A DNA stretch of 64,000 bases from Sinotaia quadrata (GCA_028829895.1 CM054183.1:16293975-16357974), one strand, 5' to 3'; counted from the first letter of the stretch, positions 24,565 through 37,003 are shown. Made by a program: numbers and translations. Notes: a model not told the origin generated them from the sequence alone.

Positions 24565-24824
24565 GTCTAGAATCTAGATGGTGTCTCGATATCGGCCAAT
24601 ATTTTTTTCATTTTATCACTGGGAATGTTTCCATTAGAATACATCACTTGTCAATCATTGCTAACACACACACACACACACACATGACGATGACTGACGT
24701 ACTGTTGAAGCGCAGTAATCCGAAATGAGAGCTGTCTTTCGATTGTAATGTGTCTGTTGATGCTGTTTGACCGCTGTTTTTATGTATGTTCTTTCTACTG
24801 ACTTCTTTAAACTTTTTTCTATAA

Positions 24825-25230
24825 GTTATCTGGGAAATTAGACCATCATCATCTGTTTAAAATTAGGAATTATTTATTTGGAAATTGGACCATCATTATC
24901 TGTTTAAAATTAGGAATTATTTATGTGGAAATTGGACCACCATCATTTGTTTAAAACCAGGAATTATTTCTGGTCGTAGTATTGTAATTTGTTTCTGGCG
25001 GATTGCTTAAAAAAGGGATTGTTTAATTATTTTAGTATAAGGAATTGTTTCTGGCGGATTATTTGGCATATGGAGTTGTTTCAAGCGGATTGTTTGGTAT
25101 TAGGAATTGTTTTAAGCGGATTGTTTGGTATTAGGAATTGTTTCAAGCGGATTGTTTGGTATTAGGAATTGTTTTAAGCGGATTGTTTGGTATAAGGAAT
25201 TGTTTCAACTGGATTGTTTACTTTGGGGGA
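24825..25230. repeat. Two related minisatellites (about 50 bp and 30 bp)
   Basis: 24825-24970: gaccatcatcatctgtttaa + aattaggaattattta, three copies. 25035-25230: ggattgtttggtattaggaa + ttgttttaagc, about six copies. Both share the ttaggaatt core, so one may have grown out of the other. Confidence 0.8.
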
Positions 25231-25427
25231 TTATTTCCGGCGATTTGTTGGCAATCGTGGATTGTTTTGGCGGAAGAACGACAAAGAAGAAAAGATCAAC
25301 TTGTACGAAGGACTCCGTCCAGGTTCAATGTTGAAAGAAAATAATGAATAAAGTTTACGCAATATACAGTTTTGTTTTCGTAGGTATATTGCAGGCACAC
25401 ACAGATACCTGTGTTCGATCGTGAACT

Positions 25428-25530
25428 ACATCAAATAAAGCGTTCTTGCCTTCAACATGCACTCACTGCACTCACGCACTTGCCATCGTCCTGAACTACA
25501 TCAAATAAAGCGTTCTTGCTTTCAACACTC
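25428..25530. repeat. Two-copy direct repeat
   Basis: tgaactacatcaaataaagc + gttcttgc twice, 67 bp apart, then A-rich sequence leading to the LINE remnant. Confidence 0.75.
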
Positions 25531-25884
25531 ACACATCTCCATCTTTAATTCCACTCTATAATTTTAATACAAAATGTCATCAAACCGCACTTCTACATTA
25601 AATAATAATAAAAATAATAATTATAAAAGTATAAATAATGATGAAGAAGACAGTTAAAGAGAGTATTCATTTAAAGCACTAGGTGCCTTTCAATATTTAC
25701 TCATAAAATACTCAGCGCAACAGCCTAAGACACAAGGTTACCTAAAGAAAATAAATAAAAGTTAACAATCACTACACAAAGTTAAATAAATAAATGTATG
25801 TTGCAAAACGAAACATAAATAAAAGGAATTTGCAAGTGTACAGTTTGAACAAACAATGATACAGAAGAGTGGCTGCTATTATTC

Positions 25885-26060
25885 CTGACGAAAGAAAAAA
25901 ATGTTTTGAGAGCCCTCTTGAATATGCCACTTATCTTCTTAGTCTCATCTCCAAAGGCAGCTCATTCCGGGTGGATGGGTTCTGATAAGCAAACTGTACC
26001 ACTTAATTTCCGTTCGGAATGTTACAAATGCGAGTGTCTGATGAGGAGCGCAAGCTTCTA
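25885..26060 (-). pseudogene. LINE reverse-transcriptase ORF, 3'-terminal remnant
   Basis: Read on the minus strand: SLRSSSDTRICNIP, a stop, FAYQNPSTRNELPLEMRLRR, a stop, then after a shift SGIFKRALKTFF. LRSSSDTR...FAY.GP..WN.LP...R...FK..LKT is the usual tail of the reverse-transcriptase polyprotein in CR1/jockey-like elements of invertebrates. The frames are broken, so it is a dead fragment. The region just left (25560-25880) is A-rich on the plus strand and may be more of its 3' end. Confidence 0.75.
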
Positions 26061-26124
26061 GTTGAAGTAGAAACACGAGGTGAGATCAGACAAGTCGTAA
26101 GGATTGGAACAACACAGTTAAAAA

Positions 26125-26640
26125 AGAGATCTTGTATTCTGCTGTGAGCAGGTAGCAGTGAACAAATATTAACAGTAAAGATGAAAAAATGACTCGAGAT
26201 TTTGTATTCAGCTGTGAACAGGTATCCAGTGAATGAATATTATGGATTGAGACCACACAGTGAAGAATATCAAATATTAGAGAGCTTATATTCTGCTGCG
26301 AACAGGTATCCAGTGAACAGGTGTTAAGTGTTGAGACTATACACTGAAGATTAACAACAATAAAAGAAAAGATATCTTATATTCTGCTGTGAACAGGTAG
26401 CCAATGAACAAGTATTACGAGTTGAGGTACATAGTGAAGAATAACAAAGATTAGAGAGCTTATATTCTGTTGTGAACAGGTATCCAGTGAACAAGTGTTA
26501 AGTGTTGAGACCGTACAGTGAAGTTTAACAACAACAAAAAAAAGGAGATCTTGTATTCTGCTGCGAACAGGAAACCAGTGAACAAGTAATAATGGTTGGA
26601 ACCACACAAGAAGAGATCTTGTACTCAGCTGTGAACTCGT
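26125..26640. repeat. About 95-bp degenerate tandem repeat, five to six copies
   Basis: Shared blocks: gagatcttgtattctgctgt, gaacaggtatccagtgaaca and a tgttaagtgttgagaccaca stretch. Minus-strand open frames are translations of this repeat. Confidence 0.8.
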
Positions 26641-27074
26641 AGCCGCTGAAGACTGTGGAGAAGTTAAGTGATACCATGGAATCCTGGACTTCTAAGAATA
26701 TTTCTGGCTCTAGTTTTTGAAGTTTCTTCAGAAGACATAATAGTAGACCAGAGAGTGACGGTAGAAAACGAGAGAGCACCATGGACACACGGAACAACAC
26801 CTGTGCAGTAAATGTCGCAGCAGCTGTGGGGAACTTGTGAATGGTACTGATTCCTCTTTACTCCAGACATCCTCAAGTCTCGAAGATAAGTTGTTGTAGG
26901 GAGGAGGGGGGGGGAAAGAAAAGATAACAATAGTATGAAAATATATCTAATGGGAGTGCTACCGATATTCATTACTTCTGGCAGAAATTAGGATTTAGAA
27001 GCCCTTTCAGGAGTTATAAACATTATTTCAGTTTTACCGTCACTCACTATCTATGTATCCTTTTCTCATTATAA

Positions 27075-27345
27075 TTACTACCCACATATTACTATAAACA
27101 TTTGTACACAATACTACGCACTTCACCATAACCTAATCAAAATTAATATGCCACATACCACTACAAACATTTGTACACAATACTACGCACTTCACCCTAA
27201 CCAATCAAACCTAATATGCCACATACCACTACAAACATAAACACACTACGCACTTCACCATAACCAATCAAAATTAATATGCCACATACCACTACAAACA
27301 TACACTACGCACTTCAGCATAACCTAATCGAAATTAATATGCCTT
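27075..27345. repeat. About 65-bp repeat, four copies
   Basis: accactacaaacatttgtac, actacgcacttcaccataac, aatcaaaattaatatgccac. Unique AT-rich intron lies at 26641-27074 and 27346-27620. Confidence 0.8.
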
Positions 27346-27623
27346 ATACGTACTTCACTAATATATAAGCCCTATTCTTAATCATTAACCATACATATTC
27401 TCTTAATATAAAACGTTTCAATTATCTACATGTGTCTTTTGTAATTTATATTAATATATATATTTTAATTACATTCACACTGTAAAACCCTTCCCTTACT
27501 ATTATATTTCTTATGTACCCAGGCAATAAAGGGTAGAAAGTTGCTATTTTAATACTATTATCATGATGGATAACCTTACATTCTATTCACATACCGTTTA
27601 ATATCAATTTTAGTATCCTTCCC

Positions 27624-27838
27624 CACTGCCTTTAAACTCTGTAAAAATAACCACATTGCCCTTAAACTCTGTAAAAATAACCACACTGCCTTTAAACTCT
27701 GTAAAAATAACTACACTGCCCTTAAACTCTGTAAAAATAACCACACTGCCTTTAAACTCTGTAAAAATAATCACTCTGCCTTTAAACTCTGTAAAAATAA
27801 CCACACTGCCTTTAAACTCTGTAAAAATAACTACACAT
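27624..27838. repeat. 30-bp minisatellite, seven copies, open on both strands
   Basis: actgcctttaaactctgtaa + aaataaccac. Like the array at 4401-4630 its length is a multiple of 3, and it reads open as PLNSVKITTL (plus) and VIFTEFKGSV (minus). Confidence 0.93.
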
Positions 27839-28195
27839 GTTTGGTATTTGTAATGGTTCTTTTGTTATTTGCTTCACATCTTCTGTCCTTCCATCAAAGT
27901 GCTGGCTTTGAAAAAGTCTATCTCTCGTTAATATATATTCTTGAATTAAGGGCTTGTGTGTGGTGGGTATGTATGCGTGTAAGTTAAGCTTTCTTTGTAA
28001 ATTGCACTTCCACTTGATTAAATAATTGTTTAATTTCGGATTCACCGCCTTTGCCAAGAGAGATAATTGCCAGAGAAAGATAACTCCACACTTTGGTTGC
28101 GCATGCATGACAACGTTTCGGTTAAAACAAACTCTCTGCTCATAAAACACAATTTGAACCGATTACCCACATGGCTGATAAAACTTCATGCATGT

Positions 28196-28335
28196 ACCTC
28201 TCAAGACCTAAAGAACAATAACAATCTGTACCTTTCAAGACCTAGAGAACAATAACAATCTGTACCTTTCAAGACCTAAAGAACAATAACAATCTGTACC
28301 TTTCAAGACCTAGAGAACAATAACAATCTGTACCT
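28196..28335. repeat. 34-bp minisatellite, four copies
   Basis: tacctttcaagacctaaaga + acaataacaatctg, alternating aaag/agag. Confidence 0.9.
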
Positions 28336-28627
28336 GCGCCAGGTACTTTCTGACCAGACTTAATCTACTCACAGAGATACTTTGATAGCCACAAACATAT
28401 GATACATTTTCCTTATTGGACGTATGTGTGTGCGTGTGTTCATGTGTGTGCGTGCCCACAATACAGAGCATTTTAACGGTATTGTTAGGGAATGGGTATT
28501 TTGTTTATGACTCCTGTAACTATCTTAAAAACAAATGACAAAATCAAAACAAACTAACAAAGGGAAACTAGTCTTGGTAGCGATAAGCAGTTACCCCATT
28601 CCGTGGCCTCCATTCTGTCCCGCAAAA

Positions 28628-29225
28628 GTATACAGCATTCTTAGCATGTCTAAATAAAGCATATAGCATTCTTAGCAAGTCTGTACAAAACATACCGCAT
28701 TCTTAACAAGTCTGTACAAAACATACAGCATTCTTAGCAAGTCTGTACAAAACATACAGCATTTTTAGCGAGTCTGTACAAAAACATACATAGCAAGTCT
28801 GTACAAAACATACCGCATTCTTAGCAAGTCTGTACAAAACATACCGCATTCTTAGCAAGTCTGTACAAAACATACAGAATTCTTAGCAAGTCTGTACAAA
28901 ACATACCGCATTCTTAACAAGTCTGTACAAAACATACAGCATTCTTAGCAAGTCTGTACAAAACATACAGCATTTTTAGCGAGTCTGTACAAAAACATAC
29001 ATAGCAAGTCTGTACAAAACATACCGCATTCTTAGCAAGTCTGTACAAAACATACCGCATTCTTAGCAAGTCTGTACAAAACATACAGAATTCTTAGCAA
29101 GTCTGTACAAAACATACAGAATTCTTAGCAAGTCTGTACAAAACATACAGAATTCTTAGCAAGTCTATTCAATGCATTTAGCGTTCTTAGCAAGTCTATA
29201 CAAATCATATTGCATTCTTAGCAAG
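28628..29225. repeat. 31-bp minisatellite with higher-order repeat, about 19 copies
   Basis: agcaagtctgtacaaaacat + accgcattctt. A block containing the variants catttttagcg and the shortened aaaaacatacatagc recurs with a period of about 211 bp (28757 and 28968), so a seven-unit block was duplicated. Confidence 0.92.
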
Positions 29226-29929
29226 TCTATACTTCTCTTCACTGGACGTAACCACTTTCTTGTATTTCTCTGCGGATGGTCAGTTCTTCCCTTGGCTAAT
29301 CTGATCTCAGGTGAAAATGTACTGGCTTTTATCGAATACTCGAGTTTCAAGACCGGCGGTGTCCAAAAATTGGGGATGGAACATTTGGTTTGACACGGTA
29401 AGCTTATAAACAGTGCTTTCATTTCACTTAAAAGAACAGAGCGTACCTCAAGGGAACACCTATTTAAAAATATATTTAAACAGATTACCTGCCAAACAAT
29501 TCACTTCTTCGCTGACAAGGGTCCTTTTGCAAACATTAACAAGAAAAATCGTTGATTAAACTGTTGAACCATATTCTCAAGATGTTTTCTTATTTTCGGA
29601 CGGATAAAGTGACTGAGAGTTGCAGACGTTATGGAAGTTTTTTCGGGAAGAATTCCTATAAGAAAGATGAGGGTACGATTATTACTGAAGATTTATTATG
29701 ATTAAGAGTGCCGGTCAAATGTTATTAGCACTTATTATCCAACAGTACTCAATAAAATATCAGATATAGTGCATACGCAAGCGCACTATACGCGATGATT
29801 AATAAATCAGGATTCATATGCATTTATGCAAGTTAACGGGCGACATGTTAGTCTTCGACTTACATTAAATTACTGTTCAGATGAGGAGAAAAGATGTGTC
29901 ACTCTGTCTCAACTTGTTCATATGGGTAG

Positions 29930-30310
29930 AACAGTGTATAAGCACATCTTTTCCTGCTCATACACTTACAACAGCGTGTAGGTGTATTTGCTCACATGGC
30001 TACAACAACCTATATCTGCTCACATGGCTAGAAAAACTTATCTGTTCACATAATTACAAGAGCGTGTAGGTATATCTGCTCACTTAGTTACAACAAGGTA
30101 TATCTGCTCTCACATACTTACAACGTATAGGTAAATCTGTTCACATGGTTACAACAGCGTCTAGGTGTATCTGCTCACGTGGTTAGAATAACTTAACTGT
30201 TCACATAATTACAACAGCGTGTAGGTATATCTGCTCATATAGCTACATTAACATCTGCTCACATGGCTACAACTGCGAATATATAATATATATTTGCTCA
30301 TATGACTATA
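29930..30310. repeat. About 35-bp degenerate repeat, about 10 copies
   Basis: ctgctcacatggctacaaca + gcgtgtaggtatat. Unique sequence lies at 29226-29929 and 30311-30740 with no recognised gene. Confidence 0.8.
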
Positions 30311-30742
30311 ACTGCTTATAAGTTACATGTCTCAGCCTGCATTGTATATGTACAATATAAATGAGTTCAATATACATATACATCTTTGACTTGCGACTTG
30401 TTGACGTGAAAATCGCGAATTGATAAAGATAGCAGTAACCATCACAAGCAAATACTCTTTTCGGTTTTTTGTTGTTGTTATTTTAACGTTAAAAAATTCA
30501 AACTTTAAAACACTACCACCATCACTACCTCCAGCAATGCGCAACCAATCGTTGACCTCGAGTGAATTCAGTTGCTGTGGGCGTGTTCATGAACCCTGTG
30601 CACCAATGACCTGCTTGGAGGGTGTGTTCAATACGTTGTAAATCGCTCTAATTATAACCAACTTCCTTCCGAACGCCCCTTGCTGCCGCGTAAACTCTAG
30701 TGTACAGGAGTGCAGCTAATGCTTGGAAGAAGCAGACGTGCA

Positions 30743-30900
30743 CAGGGCCATCTTAACAACCCACGGGCAAAGCACTGCACTTGGGCCCGTACCTACACAA
30801 CCACTAACAGGAATAAAAATGTAAATGGTCGATAAAATGCCCCTATGCTCGTGAGGCCCAGGGCAACTGCCCAGCTTTCCTACGAGTTAAGATGGCACTG
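30743..30900. mobile_element. 158-bp inverted-repeat element (family CAGKGCCATCTTAA)
   Basis: It begins CAGGGCCATCTTAAC and ends GTTAAGATGGCACTG, inverted repeats with one mismatch in 15. The interior has GGCCC-rich blocks and no coding potential. A related copy in the opposite orientation is at 6512-6653. No clear target duplication is visible; the flanks share only GAC. The superfamily is uncertain. Confidence 0.75.
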
Positions 30901-31384
30901 GACTTATAACATCATGGCAAAGTGTCTGTTGACTCACTCTCGCTTACTTTCACAGACATACATGGCACATAGACATAAACACGCATAAACACAAAAGTTG
31001 GTCACACAGACATCTCGTTTGTATACACTGACATTCACGCACATGTTATTGCACATGCACACACAGACAGACGTGCATTAAACATACACACAGAAACAGA
31101 TATACATATCTGTATATAGGCCTACATACAGACACTATCACACAAGACATCACAACATTACACGCGCTCATGTGATCTATTCGTAGAACACACTAAAATC
31201 CTGGATTATGCTGACAGTAACCGTATCGACTTGCGCGACTGATGACTTCAAACTCTGGCCATAATATGACTCATTTGCATATTTTTACAGTCTGCGCCAT
31301 GTCTTGTTACCCTCGTTCTGGTGGTCTCCCCTTTCATATTCCTTACTCCTGCCTGAACTGGTTAATAAAAGAAAGAAGAAACGT

Positions 31385-31405
31385 AGACACGCACGTGAGC
31401 GCATG

Positions 31406-31460
<55 letters not shown>

Positions 31461-31464
31461 ACAC
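31385..31464. repeat. (CA)n microsatellite
   Basis: Long CA run. Open frames on both strands around it are simple-repeat translations. CA-rich patches also occur at 30955-31130. Confidence 0.95.
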
Positions 31465-31579
31465 CACTGCGCGCCGTTCTAAGTACCTGCAGCAGTAATA
31501 ATTCATTTCTGTAATGACAGTGAAATGACAATGTAATGTGCAAATACCACTGAAGGCAGTCTGCAAACAATTGGTGAGA

Positions 31580-31725
31580 GAACACGCTCAGAAGATTTAT
31601 AAATTTAACATTATGAGGTCCATTTCTTAAACACGCTCAGAATATAAAAACAACATTGTGATGACCATTTCTTAAACACGCTCAGAATATAAAAACAACA
31701 TTATGATGACCATATCTGAGACATA
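31580..31725. repeat. About 45-bp repeat, three copies
   Basis: aaacacgctcagaatataaa + aacaacattatgatgacca. Confidence 0.85.
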
Positions 31726-31834
31726 CAGTACAAAAAAAATACCCACAGAACTCAAACAAAATATGATGACCTTGCAATCGGAATGGAAACGGGAATAGAC
31801 AGAGAAACTCATTAAATTTTGCTCCAAATGAACA

Positions 31835-32276
31835 CAGAGGGATTGAGGCAAAGTTTAATGACTGGTAATGAACACAGAGGGATTGAGGCAAAGTTTAATG
31901 ACTGGTAATGGACACTAAGGGATTGAGGCAAAGTTTAATGACTGGTAATGAACACAGAGGGATTGAGGCAAAGTTTATTGACTGGTAATGAACACAGAGG
32001 GATTGAGGCAAAGTTTAATGACTGGTAATGAACACTAAGGGATTGAGGCAAAGTTTAATGACTGGTAATGGACGCTGAGGGATTGAGGCAAAGTTTAATG
32101 ACTGGTTTAATGGACACTATGGGACTGAGGCAAAGTTTAATATGACTGGTAATGGACACTAAGGGATTGAGGCAAAGTTTAATGACTGGTAATGGACACT
32201 AAGGGATTGAGGCAAAGTTTAATGACTGGTAATGGACACTAAGGGATTGAGGCAAAGTTTAATGACTGGTAATGGA
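31835..32276. repeat. 40-bp minisatellite, about 11 copies
   Basis: gactggtaatgaacacagag + ggattgaggcaaagtttaat; the right copies read ggacactaagg. Followed by ctttctttaaa-type repeats to 32405. Confidence 0.92.
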
Positions 32277-32884
32277 CACACAAAGTTAGAAGATAAAAAG
32301 TGAACAGACGGATATGTTTGTAAAGAAATTCTTTTATTTTTTTTTCTTTAAAAATGAGGCTTTCTTTAAATGGGAGGCTTTCTTTAAAACTGAGTCTTTC
32401 TTTAAATGGAGTAAAGTATCTGTCCAAACCGATGGAATTAACCACATTAAAAAATTATTTTCTTTCTTCAAAAGTGAGTGACTGGAGTGAAGTATCTTTC
32501 CATCAGATAGAACCACAACGTTGCTAAGGGGAGCTCTAATATCAAGGGAATGATTTATTTAACAAATTTAAATATACGTAAATACAATTAAAAATATTAT
32601 GTTAATATCTATTTTTAATCTTCTGTTAAACACAAATAACCCCTCTAAAAGATAACAAACTTATTTTTTTAAAACAAGGATATTCAATAAAATAGAAAAA
32701 ATAACGGATTTTTTTTTTTACTGTAGTAAAATACGAGTTTATGTTGACGAGAAAGTCAACACTTAAAACAAAATGCATTCGTTTTGAATGTCAGTATATA
32801 TACACAGGCCTATAGGCAAACGCATATACAGATACATCCACATGCACATAAATGCATGCTTGTAAACATATGCACAACTCATAC

Positions 32885-33205
32885 AAACCTACCATAACCA
32901 CAGTCTTACAATAACCACAGACCTACCATAACCAGACCTACCATAACCACAGTCTTACCATAACCACAGCAGACCTACCATAACCACAGCAGACCTACCA
33001 GTGGGCATCACACACCACACAAACACATTAATTCACAATAGCCCACCAACATACACAAAATCATAACTCACACATACAAACATATATTAATTCACGATAG
33101 CCCACCAAACATACACAAAATCATAAATCACACATACAAACATATATTAATTCACGATAGCCCACCAAACATACACAAAATCATAAATCACACATACAAA
33201 CACAT
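32885..33205. repeat. Two short arrays (20 bp and 60 bp)
   Basis: 32885-33000: cctaccataaccacagcaga. 33020-33205: attcacgatagcccaccaaa + catacacaaaatcataaatc, three copies. Unique AT-rich sequence lies at 32410-32880. Confidence 0.8.
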
Positions 33206-33659
33206 ATGCACCTCACTCACAAGACAAGCACAAATGAAAGAAGTTAATGATTGGAACATTTATAATAAATAACAAGACCTGTCCACTAATATGTCCAATC
33301 GTCACACGATGCAAATCCAAGGAAACATTATGCAGCAAAGACATCCGCGAGAACCCTGCGAACTCGTCTCGCCCCAAAAAGGGCAGTGACAAGAAGGCAC
33401 ACTGATGGCAGACGACGTAACATAGTTCTTGTTTGCTCAACAAAGCCAGGCGATGGCGAGACGTAATAAAAAGTCAGCGTGACCCGTTCGTAGAAACGGT
33501 TACCGCTGAAAATCCTCTACCCCTTACTTCTGTCCCAAACGCTCTTTTGCACAACGAACCATTCGATTGCTTGTTCTTTTATACGCACAACCAAATGATA
33601 GACTTTCTGAAAAGTGTAAACGGTAATTGATACAATACTACTGTCACCAAAGGCTTCTA

Positions 33660-34035
33660 AAGTTTTTAACTAAAGACCTATTTACAGGGAGTGTTTCATG
33701 TTTGAAAGTAAGGATCCAATCAATCTTTAAAAGGTTACACCATTTTGAAAGTTAAGACTCATTCAGACTAAAAGGCTACTAATTTTTAAGTAAACCCCCA
33801 CTCAGACTTTAAAGGATTTCTAAAGTTTGGAAGTAAAGACTCATTTAGACTTTAAAGAGCTTCTAAATTTTCAAAAGTGAAGACCCACGAAGTATAAAAA
33901 TTTAAAGGTTTTCTAAAGTTTGAAAGTAGACTCACTCAGAAGTGAAGTAAAATACCCACTTAGACTTAAGCTTCTAACTTTTGAAAGTATAGATCTTTTC
34001 AGACTTTAAAGGGTTTCTAAATTTTGAAAGACTTT
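33660..34035. repeat. About 45-bp highly degenerate repeat, seven to eight copies
   Basis: gactttaaaggtttctaaag + tttgaaagtaaagactca. Divergence suggests it is older than most arrays in the window. Confidence 0.65.
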
Positions 34036-34437
34036 TGAGTTCTGCTGGATGATGTTGAAATTGAATATATTCACACTTGCTCGAATTCACCGGCGACTTT
34101 AATAGGATTCTGTACAGTCGAATGAAAGTAAAAATGCCTTTTGAATTGTTTATGTTCGTCTTTAGTTGACAGTAATACATGCGTTTGTAAAGTATGGCAA
34201 TTGTCACTAGCATAAGAGTTTCTTCTGAATCTAAAATTTCTGATCGAAGAAAGGACATGAAACGTTGCTTGCAGCTGCTATTCTGAATAAATTATGACGG
34301 TCAAGTGTTTGACGATTTGTCAGTTAGGCTAATGGTCGCATGACATCCTGGAAGACAGAAACAAAAAATCGGTTTGAACCTCTGATCTCTAAATTATACT
34401 GGATTACTTCTCTGTTTTATTAATGCAGCCAAACATA

Positions 34438-34735
34438 GACAATCTTTTCGCAATAGGTTAAGGGCAGACAATTCACACCGACGTTACAACAGCAACAGGG
34501 CAGCCGTACTGAAACAATTATTTTGCAATAAGGGCAGACAATTTACACCGACAATGCAAAGGCAACAGAGCAACCATATTTAAACAATTATTTTTGCAAA
34601 AATAAGGGCAGACAATTCACACTGACGATGCAACAGCAACAGGGCAGCCGTATTGAAACAATTATTTTGCAATAAGGGCAGAAAATTCACACAGAGTAGC
34701 AACAGAGACAATCTCTTCACAATAAGGCAGAAAAC
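34438..34735. repeat. About 72-bp repeat, four copies
   Basis: caataagggcagacaattca, gatgcaacagcaacagggca, gccgtattgaaacaattatt. A two-copy 38-bp repeat (gatcattttgacccacctta) follows at 34933-35015. Confidence 0.8.
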
Positions 34736-35019
34736 TCTCAAAGGCGATGTAGCATCGAGGGGTGGAGGTGGAGAGACAGCCATTATAGTGAATAAATAAC
34801 TATTAACTCGCCCATGTGCATATGCCCTTTTACAATATATATTGTGTCAAAGTAATGCACTTTATAGCATATCTAGAAACTCAAAACAATTGGTTGAATG
34901 GATGATAGGTAATCGCTAAAAATATTCCACGGTTGGATCATTTTGACCCACCTTATAGGGTTGAGGTTAAGACGATCATTTTGACCCACCTTATAGGGTT
35001 GAGGTTAAGACGATCATTT

Positions 35020-36790
35020 CCAATCAGTCCGGGGCAGTAAACTCATACTGATGGCCCTTGGGGATGATACTTTTTAAAACATAGCTTAAGTTCTTCCACA
35101 AATCACTATTAAATATCAGTATCATCCTGTTGACAAAATTAAAGACAACACTGTATTCTGGGCAATTTATTTATTTCTCTATTAACGTTTGTTGATCTCG
35201 TGGTAAGTGTTTCTTTGCTCACCGAGGATAAGATGGAGAAACTGTTGAAGCTATGATTTACTCAAAAATGGCAACAGGGCAGTTTTGGTAGAAATCCAAC
35301 GACATAATTGTGTGTCGGAACAGCAAATCCATTATATTAAAAAGATCAGTTACCTGTTTCTGTCCTGCTTTAGTCCCTTTGACCAATCCATGTCAAGAAA
35401 CGATTTGCGTGTTTAAATATAATAATAATGATGGCCGAAATTGATCGTTCACAGAAAAGTTTCCTAGCTGAGGAGAATAGTGCGAGACTGTGTCTCCTAA
35501 AAGTTGTATCCTGAGGAGGCCCCATCCGCCCCACCGAGAGTCTATCTCGAGGGGTCAACGCTCGTGACCCAAAATGGTCACCGAGCGGCAGGGTAAATGA
35601 GGGAGGAAGCTGAAACCAGAGCAAGAGGAAGATGATGCGTGCGTCTGCAGCATGAGTCATATCCCTTTCTCAACACCCTTCCTTCCGTCCTGCCTTGTCA
35701 GTTTCTGCGTTGATACAAGCATGTAGGTCTTGGTGATGCACGGACCGGCTGTGATACTATTTCTGCTGTAAAAACTTTATGGTGATAGTACGTGTGTGTA
35801 TAAATATGTGCACGTGTGTGTAATGCATATTTCAATGACATTTATAATGTGTGTGTGTGTGTGACAGAGAGAGAAAAGGAGAGAGACCTCATGCATTTTG
35901 TTGTCTGACACGACGCGTGTGCGTGACTATGTGTAGTTATCTGTGCTGCACATCATTTTTAATATGATGGTCTAAGAGACAGCGCGTGTCTGTTTCGTTG
36001 TTTGTTTGTGTGGGGTTTGGGGAAGGGTTTTTTGGGGGGGTGGGTTTTTTTTTTTTGTGAAGGGGAAAGATATTTATTTACTTCACATTTCTCATGCGTG
36101 ATTACATTTTACGACGTTTGTACTTGATAAGGCACACGTAAATATGTGTACGAGATGCTGATGGTTGAACGCATGTATAAACGTGTTTTCTTTTATGTAT
36201 GTGTTCGTGCACGCGGACAATTCTGAAATGCATGCGCGATGTTGTATTTGATAGAACACTCGCACACATGTTTCATCAGCTTTATGTTTTCACTTAGATG
36301 TGTACGTAAATGTGATTTTTTTTTAGAACTAGGTTTGTCTGTGTGAGTGTGGGATGGGTTCGAATCCTTTACGAAATTACTATATATCTTTTTAATAAGG
36401 TGGTTGTTGATTTTACTCACTGGTTAAATGTTCAAGTCAGAGTTTATTTTCATGTTCACAATGTCATACATGTATTTTTAAATTACGTTTTCCTCATGTA
36501 TGTTGACAATAAGATATATGCAAATAAATACATTTAAATTCAAAGAAAGAACACTATTGCTTTTTGATATAGGAACACCTGTCTTGGAATGCTGATGTGC
36601 ATGTAAATACGTTTTCCATAGCAACAGGTAATTAGGAATCCATTATTAGTATAATCATATCAGTCACCTTACGTGACCTTTAAGCTGTCTGTTGGGATGC
36701 GGACTGCTATTGGTTCTTTTGGCTTTGGCCGTAAATCGCTAAGGATCATTTTTTAAATTAACCTCGAACAGATTGACTACACATAGGTCC
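35020..36790. other. Intron stretch without recognised gene
   Basis: Unique AT-rich sequence with short GT-rich patches (35790-35870) and G/T runs (36005-36060). A 96-codon minus-strand open frame at 35370-35660 resembles nothing I know and has no coding support. Confidence 0.4.
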
Positions 36791-36797
36791 ATAGATT

Positions 36798-37003
36798 TAG
36801 AGGTGTACAAACATTTTAGACCAGAGGGCCAGATTTCCAATTGATATTGCGTGCAGGGCCGCCACATGGATGAAAAAACAACATGAAAAAACAACACAAA
36901 TAACGTGCTTTACATTCGTAATAATGGTAACATCCAAAAGTCCTCCGGGGGCCCCGCATAGAGCCCTGTCTCGGCCCGAGGGTCGCGGTTTATGCACCTC
37001 TTT
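36798..37003. mobile_element. 206-bp hAT MITE, deletion derivative of the 23237-24564 family
   Basis: The left end TAGAGGTGTACAAAC and following bases (ccagagggcca.atttccaattgata) match the left end of the larger element. The right end, from about 36922 (aataatggtaacatcc) to GTTTATGCACCTC, matches its right end. The flanks carry CATAGATT at 36790-36797 and 37004-37011. The terminal bases are diverged (TAGAGGTG instead of CAGGGGTG), which suggests an old copy. It has no coding content. Confidence 0.88.

Noticed and set aside
31242..31585. His-Thr and Cys-Val rich open frames
   Set aside because: (CA)n microsatellite read on either strand.
35370..35660. 96-codon minus-strand open frame
   Set aside because: No recognised domain, no splice support, and composition like its flanks.
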